DNA of 64,000 bases from Lachnospiraceae bacterium. GTDB lineage: Bacteria; Bacillota; Clostridia; Lachnospirales; Lachnospiraceae. Shown piece by piece: positions 17,014 through 25,886 of the stretch. The position numbers were made by a program, and so were the translations under genes. The first letter of the stretch is position 1; each line of letters starts with the position of its first letter. The notes under the pieces were generated by a model. That model was given only the letters and a program-made list of their open reading frames with translations, had not been told where the DNA came from and made no database searches. The stretch is taken from positions 1 through 64,000 of the forward strand of contig JAIKZD010000003.1 in assembly GCA_024682555.1 (NCBI GenBank). The letters are read 5' to 3'.

Positions 17014-19799
17014 ATGAGATAACAAAATATATAATCCCGGTTCTTATAACCGATGTGCTTTTCTGCCTCATACTGTTTTCGAAGCATATTTATCCCTTCG
17101 GGGAGGAAACCATAGATTACTATGATATGGCACAGCAGATCGCCGCATTTTATTATCATGTCTATGATGCACTGCATAACACAAAGGCATGGTTTTACGA
17201 TTTCTATACCGCCCTTGGCACCAATATGGCCATGAGCACCTCGGGCTGCAGCCATCTCTCGGTTTTCAATCTCTTCTTTCTCTTCATAAGGAGAGGATCG
17301 TTGCTTAAGAGCCTTTCCGTATTCCACCTTATAAAGATATCCGTGATGACTCTTACCATGTATATCTACGTACACAGATCCTTTAAGCTTTCCTATGCTT
17401 TCGAGGTAATGGTCTCCGTGGGATATGCCTTCTGCGGGTTTGTTCTGATGCTGTATATCACAAATCAGTGGATGGATATTGCCGCCCTTTTCCCGCTTCT
17501 TATGTATTTCTACGACAGACTTCTGAGAGAGGGAAAGGTCACGGGGTATACCGTGATGCTCACCCTCATAACCATAAACAGTTATTATCTGAGCTTTATG
17601 ATACTTTTATTCCTGGTGCTTCTGACCGGACTCAACATCGCATCGGAAAGGATCTATGTAAAGGCTGAGGACAGGAGAAGATTTTACCTGATGGAGCTTG
17701 CAGCCGCAACCATACTGTCTCTCATGCTCTCCTCCTTTATAATGATACCACAGCTCACCCAGACCCTGTCCTCGGCAAGGTTCGGAAACGAAAGCGGAGG
17801 AAACGGGCTTTTTGCCATGTATAAGAACATTCTTGTCCAGGTATCGCCCGCGTATACCACAAGGTGGTGGTCCTTATACAATACCGCCCTTCTCTTTGCG
17901 GTCATCTTTGCAGGGATCATAAAGCACAGGAAAAACAGGAGGATACTGTTCTATACCTTTTCCCTCATTCTTATGATGTGCCTTGAGCTGTTTGTGGAGA
18001 GCATCAACCTGATATGGCATTTCGGATCCTATGTCCAGTATCCCATAAGAAACGGATTTATCATTTATTTTTCCCTGGCCTATTTAGCCTGCAGATTTTT
18101 TGAAAAAGATGAGAAGAACGACTTCGAAGTTCTCTCACTGTTAGGATTTCCGGCATCCCTGCTCATGTTTTTTGTTTTTGCCTTCATATACAGAAAGCAC
18201 CCGGGTATGCCTGTAAGGAGCGTGTTCCATATAACCGCGGCTATGATGGCGGTAACCTTCTGTGTATATCTTGTTCTTCTCATATGGAAGAACGGAAAGC
18301 ATTATTCCTTTATGATAATGATCTTTGCCGCCGAGATACTCTGTTATGGTTTTCTTATGTACGGAAAACCCGCATTTATCACGGGATACAGTGAAGAACC
18401 CGAACAGGACGGGGAATACATAAGGATATGCGAACAGCTTGCAGAGCAGTTTGACCTTGAGGCGGAGAGCATATACAGGATCAAAAATCCCGATGAAAGC
18501 CTTAATGCGAATTATCCCCTGGTGTTAAGAAGATCAGCACTTTCAAACTGGACGCATCTTGTGCCGAAGGAGATGCAGACGGATGCGGCCAAATGGGGAT
18601 ACAGCATACAGTTCACAAGACTTCTTGATTCGGGCGGAACTGCCTTTACCGATGCGCTTATCGGTGTAAGGGATGTAATAAGCCTTAAGGAACTGGATGA
18701 GGAGCTCTATGAAAAGAAGGACAGTGCCGAAGTGATAACGGATCATAAAACCGGTGAAAAGAGGACTTATTATCTGTACAGATGTAAATATACCCTGCCT
18801 TTTGCAATACCCGTATATGCAAATGCCATATTCGACTCCGAGATCGAAACAAGGGACATGGTCAATTACCAGAACCAGATCTACAGAGCCATGACGGGTG
18901 CGGATACCGGCGCCGAGCAGCAGATCACGGAATGGGTCATAAGGAATGACCAGCTGGTGGTTGACGATGATGCCCAGATAAAGACTGAGGTGATCACCGA
19001 CGAAAAAACACAGTCTGCCGTTAAAAGGACTGTCCTGAGCCGTAATGTAAAGGGAAAAAAGGCAATGTATCTAAACTGCAGCTGCTATGATACCGAAGAT
19101 AAGAACATCATGATAACGGTGGCGGACAGGGATAAGACCGGGATAGTGGAGATACCGGATATAAAAGATGAGGATAACGTGTATTATCCTTCGCATTTTA
19201 ACAATAACGCGGTATATCTGGGAACCTTTGAAAACGAGACCGTAACGGTCATCGTCGACTGCAGGCTTTTGGAAGATGTTCCGGCGCAGCCCGTATACGT
19301 GTCGGAGCTGGATCTTAACAAACTGCGGATCCTCTGTGATTCCTACAGGGATCTTAATGAAGAGATACGGGTGGGAAAGAAGACCATAGAATTCTCCACC
19401 GATATAGAGGAAGAGACGGGAAGTGCGGTAATGCTGCTTCCGGTGGCTTATGACAAGGGCTGGGAGCTTAAGGTAAACGGAAAAAAGACCGACATAGCAT
19501 ATTCCTACAACGGCCTGTTCACCGCTATTCCCCTGTATTCGGGGATAAATACCATCAGGATGAAGTACACTCCCGACGGGATGGGACTGGGGATAGCAGT
19601 ATCCGTTGCCGGGATCATTCTCTTTATGCTGTTTGTCCTGTTAAGGCATACAAAGAACAGCATGATAAGGGAAGAGGTGGATATCTTAAGCAGGGATGTT
19701 GAAGGCTGGCTTACTCCTGTCTGGCTCTTCGGATTTTCGATGCTTATCCTGGTGATGTATCTGATCCCCATCGGTTATGCATTGACACATCTGAGATAG
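16995..19799 (+). CDS. YfhO-type GT-C membrane glycosyltransferase
   Basis: This protein is about 934 residues, with about 12 N-terminal membrane helices (to about residue 450), a long extracytoplasmic domain (about 460-885) and one more helix near the C-terminus (VSVAGIILFMLFVLL). This is the architecture of the YfhO family (PF09586), whose members add sugars to teichoic or lipoteichoic acids from undecaprenyl-phosphate donors. The first external loop contains PFGEETIDYYDMAQQ, with acidic residues in the position expected for a GT-C base. Start 16995 has GGAGG five bases upstream and is better than ATG 16983. It overlaps the deacetylase gene by 19 bp. A GtrB-like donor synthase at 9636 could supply its substrate. 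Confidence 0.78.
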   Translation: MSRSRINEITKYIIPVLITDVLFCLILFSKHIYPFGEETIDYYDMAQQIAAFYYHVYDALHNTKAWFYDFYTALGTNMAMSTSGCSHLSVFNLFFLFIRRGSLLKSLSVFHLIKISVMTLTMYIYVHRSFKLSYAFEVMVSVGYAFCGFVLMLYITNQWMDIAALFPLLMYFYDRLLREGKVTGYTVMLTLITINSYYLSFMILLFLVLLTGLNIASERIYVKAEDRRRFYLMELAAATILSLMLSSFIMIPQLTQTLSSARFGNESGGNGLFAMYKNILVQVSPAYTTRWWSLYNTALLFAVIFAGIIKHRKNRRILFYTFSLILMMCLELFVESINLIWHFGSYVQYPIRNGFIIYFSLAYLACRFFEKDEKNDFEVLSLLGFPASLLMFFVFAFIYRKHPGMPVRSVFHITAAMMAVTFCVYLVLLIWKNGKHYSFMIMIFAAEILCYGFLMYGKPAFITGYSEEPEQDGEYIRICEQLAEQFDLEAESIYRIKNPDESLNANYPLVLRRSALSNWTHLVPKEMQTDAAKWGYSIQFTRLLDSGGTAFTDALIGVRDVISLKELDEELYEKKDSAEVITDHKTGEKRTYYLYRCKYTLPFAIPVYANAIFDSEIETRDMVNYQNQIYRAMTGADTGAEQQITEWVIRNDQLVVDDDAQIKTEVITDEKTQSAVKRTVLSRNVKGKKAMYLNCSCYDTEDKNIMITVADRDKTGIVEIPDIKDEDNVYYPSHFNNNAVYLGTFENETVTVIVDCRLLEDVPAQPVYVSELDLNKLRILCDSYRDLNEEIRVGKKTIEFSTDIEEETGSAVMLLPVAYDKGWELKVNGKKTDIAYSYNGLFTAIPLYSGINTIRMKYTPDGMGLGIAVSVAGIILFMLFVLLRHTKNSMIREEVDILSRDVEGWLTPVWLFGFSMLILVMYLIPIGYALTHLR

Positions 19800-19813
19800 A
19801 GGATAAGAGAAAG

Positions 19814-21562
19814 ATGGAAAGAGGCAGAATAAAGAGTGATCTGATATACTCGCTTATCCTTAATGCGGCGGCATTGATCGTCTCCGTTTTATTATACTGC
19901 CCTTTTTTTGAGGAGAATGATGATGCCTTTATTGCCATGATCTCCGAGGGCGCATTCGGAAGCAGGGATCACCATCTGATATATGCGAATGTGGTCTACG
20001 GTAAGATACTGACCGCATTAAGTTCTCTGTTTTCAGGTGTCAGATGGCATTCGGTGCTTCAGTATCTGCTGATATTTGCCGCCATGACCCTGATGACCCT
20101 CTTCATATGCAGATATTCGGGCAGCAGACTGTTTGCCCTGCTTTTTACAGCTGCTTCTTTTTATGAGCTTTATGTGTCGCTTCAGTATTCAAAGACCGCG
20201 GCCTTTGCGGCTTCCGTGGGTTTTGTCCTGCTATTTCGTCAGGTACATGAGAAGGAAAAAGATACCGCGGGTATCATATCCGGATCCGTATTACTTACGG
20301 CTGCGGCCCTGCTTAGGGACAGTTCCTTTTATCTTGCGGGGATATTTGCCTTTGTGATCTGTATGACCGATCTGGCAGGCACCGTCTTTTCCTCCGGAAA
20401 AAGGGATGATAAAAAAGCCGGTCCGGGTGCCTTTTCGGACAGATTTCTGTCCTATGTAAGGGTGTTTGCTCCGGTCCTTACCATTATCCTTGTTCTTGTG
20501 TCCGTAAACAGGTGGTCCTATGAAAAGGATGAGGGCTGGAAGACTTTTACGGAATACAATGATAACAGGATGCGGCTTCTTGATTACAGATACGATCTTT
20601 TAGACATCACAAAGCATAAGGACAGTCTCTCAAAGGCCGGGATATCCGAAAACGATGCTCTTTTATATCTTACCTGGCAGTTTGGGGATGACGGTATATT
20701 AAGCAGTGAAAAGATGGAAGGGATCCTTGAAACGGGGACTATGAGGCCTGTGGATCTGTCAATGTTTAAGGGGTTTGCGGCAAATGTTTATAATGACTTT
20801 TTCAGACTTAACCCTCTCTGCCTGTTCCTGTTATTCGTTATCGTGGTCCTTATTTCCGGGGATTTCGTAAAAAGAAGGGGCCTGGTCCCGGCTATTTTCG
20901 TGCTTTGCCTCGAACTGTTTGTATTCTGCGGGATTTTGTTTTATTTTCACTACAGCGGAAGATGGACCCACAGGGTCGCCTACGGGGCAGCGCTCTCTCT
21001 GTGCGTGATGCTTACAGGGCTGTATGTTTCGGGATGTTTCGGGGAGAAGACCGTTAAGATCAAAGATCCGGACGGACCGGATAACACAAAACTTCTGATC
21101 CCTGTCCTTGTATTTCTGGCATTTGCGGATATATCCCTTCTTCTGGGAAACCGGTTCGATCATAATGCCTATAAGAGGGAAGAGCCCGATTACAAGGCAT
21201 TTTACGGATATGTCGCCGACAATGCGGACACTCTGTTTGTGGCGGACACCTTTACTTTCCAGAATGCATATGTTTATGATATTTTTACCGCATATCCGGA
21301 AGGTTTCCTTAAGAATTATGTTACCACCGGAAGCTGGTTTGTAAATTCACCCATCACCAAAGAAATAACGGGAAGGTTCGGGTATAAGAATCCCTTCGAT
21401 GCCCTCTGCGGTGATGATGAAAATGTTATCCTTGCGGATAATCTGTATCCGGAAGAAAAGCTTGAATTCATAAATGAACATTACGGTGAAGATCATTACC
21501 TGTCAGAGCAGGGTGAGATAAACGGTATCAGACTTTACGGGATACATAAAAAACCGGAGTGA
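19814..21562 (+). CDS. Polytopic membrane protein with C-terminal soluble domain, GT-C-like, unknown
   Basis: This 582-residue protein has about ten membrane helices between residues 10 and 440 and a soluble C-terminal domain of about 125 residues (from KREEPDYKAFYGY). An early external loop FFEENDDAFIAMISEGAFG carries paired acidic residues after helix one, a GT-C hallmark. No named family was recognised. The gene begins 14 bases after the YfhO gene with a purine-rich GATAAGAGAAAG upstream. It ends overlapping the next open frame's GTG by 4 bp. Confidence 0.6.
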   Translation: MERGRIKSDLIYSLILNAAALIVSVLLYCPFFEENDDAFIAMISEGAFGSRDHHLIYANVVYGKILTALSSLFSGVRWHSVLQYLLIFAAMTLMTLFICRYSGSRLFALLFTAASFYELYVSLQYSKTAAFAASVGFVLLFRQVHEKEKDTAGIISGSVLLTAAALLRDSSFYLAGIFAFVICMTDLAGTVFSSGKRDDKKAGPGAFSDRFLSYVRVFAPVLTIILVLVSVNRWSYEKDEGWKTFTEYNDNRMRLLDYRYDLLDITKHKDSLSKAGISENDALLYLTWQFGDDGILSSEKMEGILETGTMRPVDLSMFKGFAANVYNDFFRLNPLCLFLLFVIVVLISGDFVKRRGLVPAIFVLCLELFVFCGILFYFHYSGRWTHRVAYGAALSLCVMLTGLYVSGCFGEKTVKIKDPDGPDNTKLLIPVLVFLAFADISLLLGNRFDHNAYKREEPDYKAFYGYVADNADTLFVADTFTFQNAYVYDIFTAYPEGFLKNYVTTGSWFVNSPITKEITGRFGYKNPFDALCGDDENVILADNLYPEEKLEFINEHYGEDHYLSEQGEINGIRLYGIHKKPE

Positions 21563-21576
21563 TCAAGAGGAAGAAT

Positions 21577-22641
21577 ATGAATGCATTAAATATCCTGCTT
21601 ATAATCATATGGGGACTGGTCATACCTTTTTTTGCCGGGATGATTCCGTCTTATCTGCTTTCCGGCGGTAAAGTAAAGAATGTAAGCATATCCGAAAACT
21701 TCATGTTCGGATTTCTTATGTACCTTGCCGTATTTTATGTTCCTGCTTTTCCCATGATAATGTTAAAGCTTCCCTTTGTTTATCTGAAGATCACGTGGAT
21801 CCTTTTTATCCTTCTCCTGTTTTTCTTCTCACTGTGGCTGACCTTTAAGGACGGACCGGAAAAGTTTTTTTCATCCTTTGTAAGGACCGGGGGTGAGAAT
21901 GTCCTGTATATATTTGCGGCCGCCGTCCTGCTGATATTTTCACAGACCCTTCTTCCGGGACTCCGTATGCATATGGACACGGACGATTCGAGATTTATAG
22001 CGGAGGCGCTTGAGACCTTCGAAAAGGGAACCATGCTTTCGTATAATCCCATAACCGGTGAATATCTGGATGCGCCTGTGGGGGAGATGCTAAAGGACTT
22101 AAGTTCCCCCTATCCCATATTTGTGGCGCTGTTAAGCTGTCTTTTCAGGCTTCACCCGGCAATAACGGCTCATACGGTCCTTCCGTTTCTTCTGATCCCA
22201 TTAAGCTACGTTACCGTATACAACGTGTTTAAGCTTTTCCTTAAAAAGGATGCCGTAAGCCTGGGTCTTGCCCTTATTTTCTCGGCCCTGATCAATTTCT
22301 TTTATTTCGGGAGCAAATCCTCGGCAGGATATGTGCTTCTTGAGATAATCTGGCAGGGAAGGTCCATCGGCGCAATGATCATGATACCGGCAGCCTGGTA
22401 TGCCCTGTTAAGGCTTTTACAGGACGAAGAGTTTTATTTCGGACATTATTTTCTTTTGTTTATTTCAGGCCTTTCCGCGATACTATTAAGCGGAACCACT
22501 GCGATGCAGTTTATGTTTCTTGCAGCGGCCTTTCTTCCCGTCCTTCTGATCAAGAGGAAGTCGCCGGGTCCCGCGGCAGGGGTGATCATTGCCTGTATAC
22601 CCTGTGTCATCGGGCTGATAAAGTACTATATCTTCAAGTGA
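21577..22641 (+). CDS. N-terminal half of an interrupted polytopic membrane protein
   Basis: This 354-residue, almost wholly membrane-embedded protein has about nine helices. The best start is ATG 21577, with AGAGGA five bases upstream. An in-frame GTG at 21559 overlaps the previous stop. The loop after the third or fourth helix contains GLRMHMDTDDSRFIAEALE, with an acidic cluster typical of the first large loop of GT-C-like proteins of Lachnospiraceae (DUF6077-like; name tentative). The reading frame ends at TGA 22639, and the next gene continues in exactly the same frame with no other stop between. The two are therefore most simply halves of one ancestral gene. Without its second half this protein would lack the soluble domain its relatives carry. 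Confidence 0.6.
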   Translation: MNALNILLIIIWGLVIPFFAGMIPSYLLSGGKVKNVSISENFMFGFLMYLAVFYVPAFPMIMLKLPFVYLKITWILFILLLFFFSLWLTFKDGPEKFFSSFVRTGGENVLYIFAAAVLLIFSQTLLPGLRMHMDTDDSRFIAEALETFEKGTMLSYNPITGEYLDAPVGEMLKDLSSPYPIFVALLSCLFRLHPAITAHTVLPFLLIPLSYVTVYNVFKLFLKKDAVSLGLALIFSALINFFYFGSKSSAGYVLLEIIWQGRSIGAMIMIPAAWYALLRLLQDEEFYFGHYFLLFISGLSAILLSGTTAMQFMFLAAAFLPVLLIKRKSPGPAAGVIIACIPCVIGLIKYYIFK

Positions 22642-22665
22642 TCTGATAAGGACAGAGAAAAGACA

Positions 22666-24666
22666 ATGAAGGATATCATCATAAACATCATTCATCTGAA
22701 TAATGAACTGACTTACGGAAATATGTACATGGGGCTTTATTTTCTCGCCCTTATATTTCTTGCCTTTGTCCTGAAGGACAAAAGATACAGGAATGCCATA
22801 CTGTGGCCTTCCCTGTGCCTTCTTTTCTTTGTGTATGTAATACTTCCCGTATTCAACTTTCTTGATTACAAATACATAAAAAAATACATCCTGGGGTGGG
22901 ACATGAATTACAGGATGGTGTGGCTTTTGTTGGTTGTTCCGGTTATAGCGCTTTTTCTGTCGCTGCTCATTAAAAGCATTGAAAAGAGAAACGAAAGGAT
23001 CGCGGCGGCACTTCTTCTGATCCCGGTCATCTTTTTCTGCGGACAGTTCAAGATCAACGGAACGGAGTTTGCAAAGGCGGAGAATCTGTATAAGCTCCCC
23101 CGGGCTCTTCTTGATATATCGGATACGGTCCTTTCGGAAAAGGATGAGCCAAAGCTTTTAGTTCCCTATGAGACAGCTCATGTATTCAGACAGTATTCGT
23201 CCGATATAAAGCTCTTATACGGCGAGGATGCGACTTATGGAAGGGTAAAGCCCGCAGCGGAGGAACTTGTGGCGGTATGTAACGAGATGACAAAGGAGGT
23301 TCCGGATCTGTATTTCATAAATGAAGTGGCAGAAAAGAACGGGGTTGATTATATCATCTTTGATGCGGCCTACCACCGTTTCGGAGGGCAGTCCGTGAAC
23401 GTATATGATTACAGTCCGGATCCGGATTATATAGGAGACCGGAGCGTTGCGGTAAGCGAGAACCGGATCCCCTATATCGACATGCGGGATGAGGAAAAAG
23501 AGAGCATACACTGGGATCTTTCGGAGTTCGGACTTTCTTATGAGGGAACTTACGGACAGTATCTTCTGTACAGGTATGACAGGGATTTGTTAACGGGTGC
23601 CGGTTCTGATACGGGAATAAGCACCGGGACTGTCGGTGTCAGGGAAGATACGGATTTTGGAAACGTCATAGTTGAGACCGGGGTGGATGAGTTCAATGAC
23701 CTGGGATTCAAACATGGCGACAGTCTGGATGTAAGGTTCTCAAACGGCTATACCCTTGAAGACATCCCTTATTACTCGGGGTACTATAATGCTGCGGGAG
23801 AACCGCTTCTGGTTGAATTCATGGGAAAGGAGATCGTGGCTGCCATCAATTACGGATCGTTATGGTCCGAAGCCGGTCTGTCGGAGGGTGATACGGCGGA
23901 GATCTCTCTTAATGAGGCCGGAAAGTACCTCGATATACAGAATGCCCTTGATATAGCTTATACGGACGACAGAAACGACTATGACAGCGATGTGGTTTTT
24001 GCGAATTTCAGAAGCATAAATGCCGGAAAACTTAAGGAGAATATACTCTGCCGCAGCGCCTCGCCCTGTGACAACAAACATAACAGGGCGCGTTACTGCG
24101 ATGATCTTGCAGAAAAAGCGGGCATAGGACTGATAGTGGATCTTGCGGATTCCCATGAGGAGATAAAGGGTTTTATGAGCGCGGATGACTTCGATTCTCC
24201 CTGTTTTGCTTCCCTATATGAAAGAGACGCAGTGATACCCGTGAATCTGCAGGTAAACTATAAAACGGATGATTTCAGGAAAAAGATCACGGAGGCCTTC
24301 CGGATAATGAGCAGAACCGACGGGCCTTATCTTATACACTGTGTTGAGGGAAAGGACAGGACCGGATTTGTATGTGCGCTCCTTGAATGTCTTGCGGGAG
24401 CTTCCTATGACGAGATCGTTTCGGATTACATGGAATCCTATATAAACTATTACGGGCTGGATCCCTCATCCGAAAGGGAGAGGTATGACACCATTTTGGA
24501 TAATAACCTCGTTCCCATGCTTAGATTCATAGCAGGTGCGGAGGAGAATGCCGATATTACAGCCATCGATCTTGTATCCGGTGCCGAAGCATATCTGCTT
24601 GACGGCGGGATGACCAGGGAAGAGATCGAAGCACTTAAAGAAAAACTCTGCGGACCTGAAGGCTGA
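22666..24666 (+). CDS. Membrane-protein C-terminal half fused to a protein-tyrosine-phosphatase-like domain
   Basis: This protein has 666 residues. Residues 1-140 contain four or so helices. Residues about 145-320 form a soluble domain of the kind found at the C-terminus of the GT-C-like proteins here. Residues about 328-666 are a separate unit: a beta-rich segment (TDFGNVIVETGVDEF onwards) leading to a cysteine-based phosphatase fold with HCVEGKDRTG. C559-X5-R565 is the tyrosine/dual-specificity phosphatase P-loop in the GKDRTG form seen in PF13350-type enzymes, and an acidic general-acid loop around 500-510 is plausible. It is in frame with the upstream gene across one TGA. The ATG has only a weak AAGGAC 12 bases upstream. 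If the first helices run as in the intact family, the phosphatase domain would be outside the cytoplasm, which is unusual. Confidence 0.7.
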   Translation: MKDIIINIIHLNNELTYGNMYMGLYFLALIFLAFVLKDKRYRNAILWPSLCLLFFVYVILPVFNFLDYKYIKKYILGWDMNYRMVWLLLVVPVIALFLSLLIKSIEKRNERIAAALLLIPVIFFCGQFKINGTEFAKAENLYKLPRALLDISDTVLSEKDEPKLLVPYETAHVFRQYSSDIKLLYGEDATYGRVKPAAEELVAVCNEMTKEVPDLYFINEVAEKNGVDYIIFDAAYHRFGGQSVNVYDYSPDPDYIGDRSVAVSENRIPYIDMRDEEKESIHWDLSEFGLSYEGTYGQYLLYRYDRDLLTGAGSDTGISTGTVGVREDTDFGNVIVETGVDEFNDLGFKHGDSLDVRFSNGYTLEDIPYYSGYYNAAGEPLLVEFMGKEIVAAINYGSLWSEAGLSEGDTAEISLNEAGKYLDIQNALDIAYTDDRNDYDSDVVFANFRSINAGKLKENILCRSASPCDNKHNRARYCDDLAEKAGIGLIVDLADSHEEIKGFMSADDFDSPCFASLYERDAVIPVNLQVNYKTDDFRKKITEAFRIMSRTDGPYLIHCVEGKDRTGFVCALLECLAGASYDEIVSDYMESYINYYGLDPSSERERYDTILDNNLVPMLRFIAGAEENADITAIDLVSGAEAYLLDGGMTREEIEALKEKLCGPEG

Positions 24667-24667
24667 C

Positions 24668-24701
24668 ATGATGGCTGAAAATCGCGATCATTGCTTTTTT
24701 T
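24668..24701 (+). terminator. Weak intrinsic terminator after the phosphatase fusion gene
   Basis: Arms ATGATGGC (24668-24675) and GCGATCAT (24684-24691) pair in seven of eight positions around an eight-base loop and are followed by TGC and seven Ts ending at 24701. It lies directly after the stop at 24664-24666 and overlaps the -35 box of the next promoter. Confidence 0.45.
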
Positions 24702-24719
24702 ATCACAAAATGTTACAAT
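24691..24719 (+). promoter_or_regulatory. Sigma-A-type promoter of the rml operon
   Basis: TTGCTT at 24691-24696 and TACAAT at 24714-24719 are separated by 17 bases. The rmlB start at 24751 follows after a short leader with AGGAG at 24741-24745. Together with the preceding terminator-like hairpin this marks a transcription-unit boundary. Confidence 0.65.
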
Positions 24720-24750
24720 TACCATGAACTATGCTTTGAGAGGAGTAGAG

Positions 24751-25830
24751 ATGAGGACATATCTTGTAACAGGGGGAGCGGGTTTTATCGGCTCCAATTA
24801 TATCCATTACATGTTTGACAAATATGATAAGGACATCCGTATCATAAACGTTGATGCGCTTACCTATGCCGGAAATCCCGAGAATCTTAAGGATATCGAG
24901 AAGAGGGATAATTATGCCTTTGTAAAAGCCGATATCTGTGACAAGGATGCCATAGAGAAGATATTTAAGGAAAACGATATAGACAGAGTGGTCCATTTCG
25001 CAGCGGAAAGCCATGTTGACAGGAGCATAAAGGATCCTGAGGTCTTCGTACGCACAAATGTACTGGGAACCGCTGTAATGCTGAATCAGGCCAAGGCTGC
25101 CTGGGAGCTTCCCGACGGATCATTTATGAAGGATAAAAAATTCCTCCATGTTTCAACGGATGAGGTGTACGGTTCATTAAGTGAGGACGGAGGATTCTTC
25201 TATGAGACCACTCCCTATTCCCCTCACAGCCCCTATTCAGCAAGCAAGGCCGGGTCCGACATGTTGGTAAAGGCATATATGGATACCTACGGATTCCCTG
25301 CAAATATAACCAACTGTTCAAATAATTACGGACCATACCAGTTCCCGGAAAAACTGATACCGCTCATGATCAACAATGCTTTAAACGGAAAGAAGCTTCC
25401 GGTATACGGTGACGGAAAGAATGTCAGGGACTGGCTTTATGTTGCCGATCACGCCAAGGCCATAGATATGGTTCAGGAAAAGGGCAGACTGTTTGAGACC
25501 TATAATGTGGGCGGCCACAATGAAATGCAGAATATTGAGATCGTTAAGATCATCATAGAGACCCTGAATGAAATGCTTCCCCCGGATGATCCGAGGAAAG
25601 AGCATATCAATACGGATCTGATAACCTATGTGGAAGACAGGAAGGGACATGACAGAAGATATGCCATTGCTCCCGACAAGATAAAGAATGAGATCGGATG
25701 GGAACCGGAAACTTCCTTCAGGGAAGGCATAAAGCTCACCATCAGATGGTATTTTGAGCATAAGGAATGGATGGATAACGTAACAAGCGGTGATTATCTG
25801 GATTATTACAGATCGATGTATAAGGAATGA
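24751..25830 (+). CDS. rmlB: dTDP-glucose 4,6-dehydratase
   Basis: This 359-residue short-chain dehydrogenase/reductase makes dTDP-4-keto-6-deoxyglucose from dTDP-glucose. It has the NAD-binding GGAGFIGSNY at residues 7-16, VHFAAESHVDRSI, HVSTDEVYGSL with the catalytic Thr-Asp-Glu, YSASKAGSD with the catalytic Tyr-X3-Lys, and NYGPYQFPEKLIP, all signatures of RmlB. ATG 24751 is chosen because AGGAG lies five bases upstream and the protein then begins just before the Rossmann motif. A longer frame from TTG 24691 would add 20 residues that include the promoter. The product feeds both the FdtA/FdtB-like branch (8136-9636) and RmlC (30030). Confidence 0.96.
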   Translation: MRTYLVTGGAGFIGSNYIHYMFDKYDKDIRIINVDALTYAGNPENLKDIEKRDNYAFVKADICDKDAIEKIFKENDIDRVVHFAAESHVDRSIKDPEVFVRTNVLGTAVMLNQAKAAWELPDGSFMKDKKFLHVSTDEVYGSLSEDGGFFYETTPYSPHSPYSASKAGSDMLVKAYMDTYGFPANITNCSNNYGPYQFPEKLIPLMINNALNGKKLPVYGDGKNVRDWLYVADHAKAIDMVQEKGRLFETYNVGGHNEMQNIEIVKIIIETLNEMLPPDDPRKEHINTDLITYVEDRKGHDRRYAIAPDKIKNEIGWEPETSFREGIKLTIRWYFEHKEWMDNVTSGDYLDYYRSMYKE

Positions 25831-25886
25831 CCGCCTGCCGGAAAGATCTTAAGAGCCGGTATGTTTATCACATTACGGAGGAATAA

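Noticed and set aside
22639-22641. Selenocysteine or recoded TGA
   Set aside because: No stem-loop of bacterial SECIS type follows within the next 40 bases, and the position is in a polar loop of a membrane protein without redox context. Other genes in the window use TGA as a normal stop.
24691-24750. Longer RmlB starting at TTG 24691
   Set aside because: This segment holds the promoter and the ribosome site for ATG 24751. RmlB proteins begin just before the Rossmann motif.
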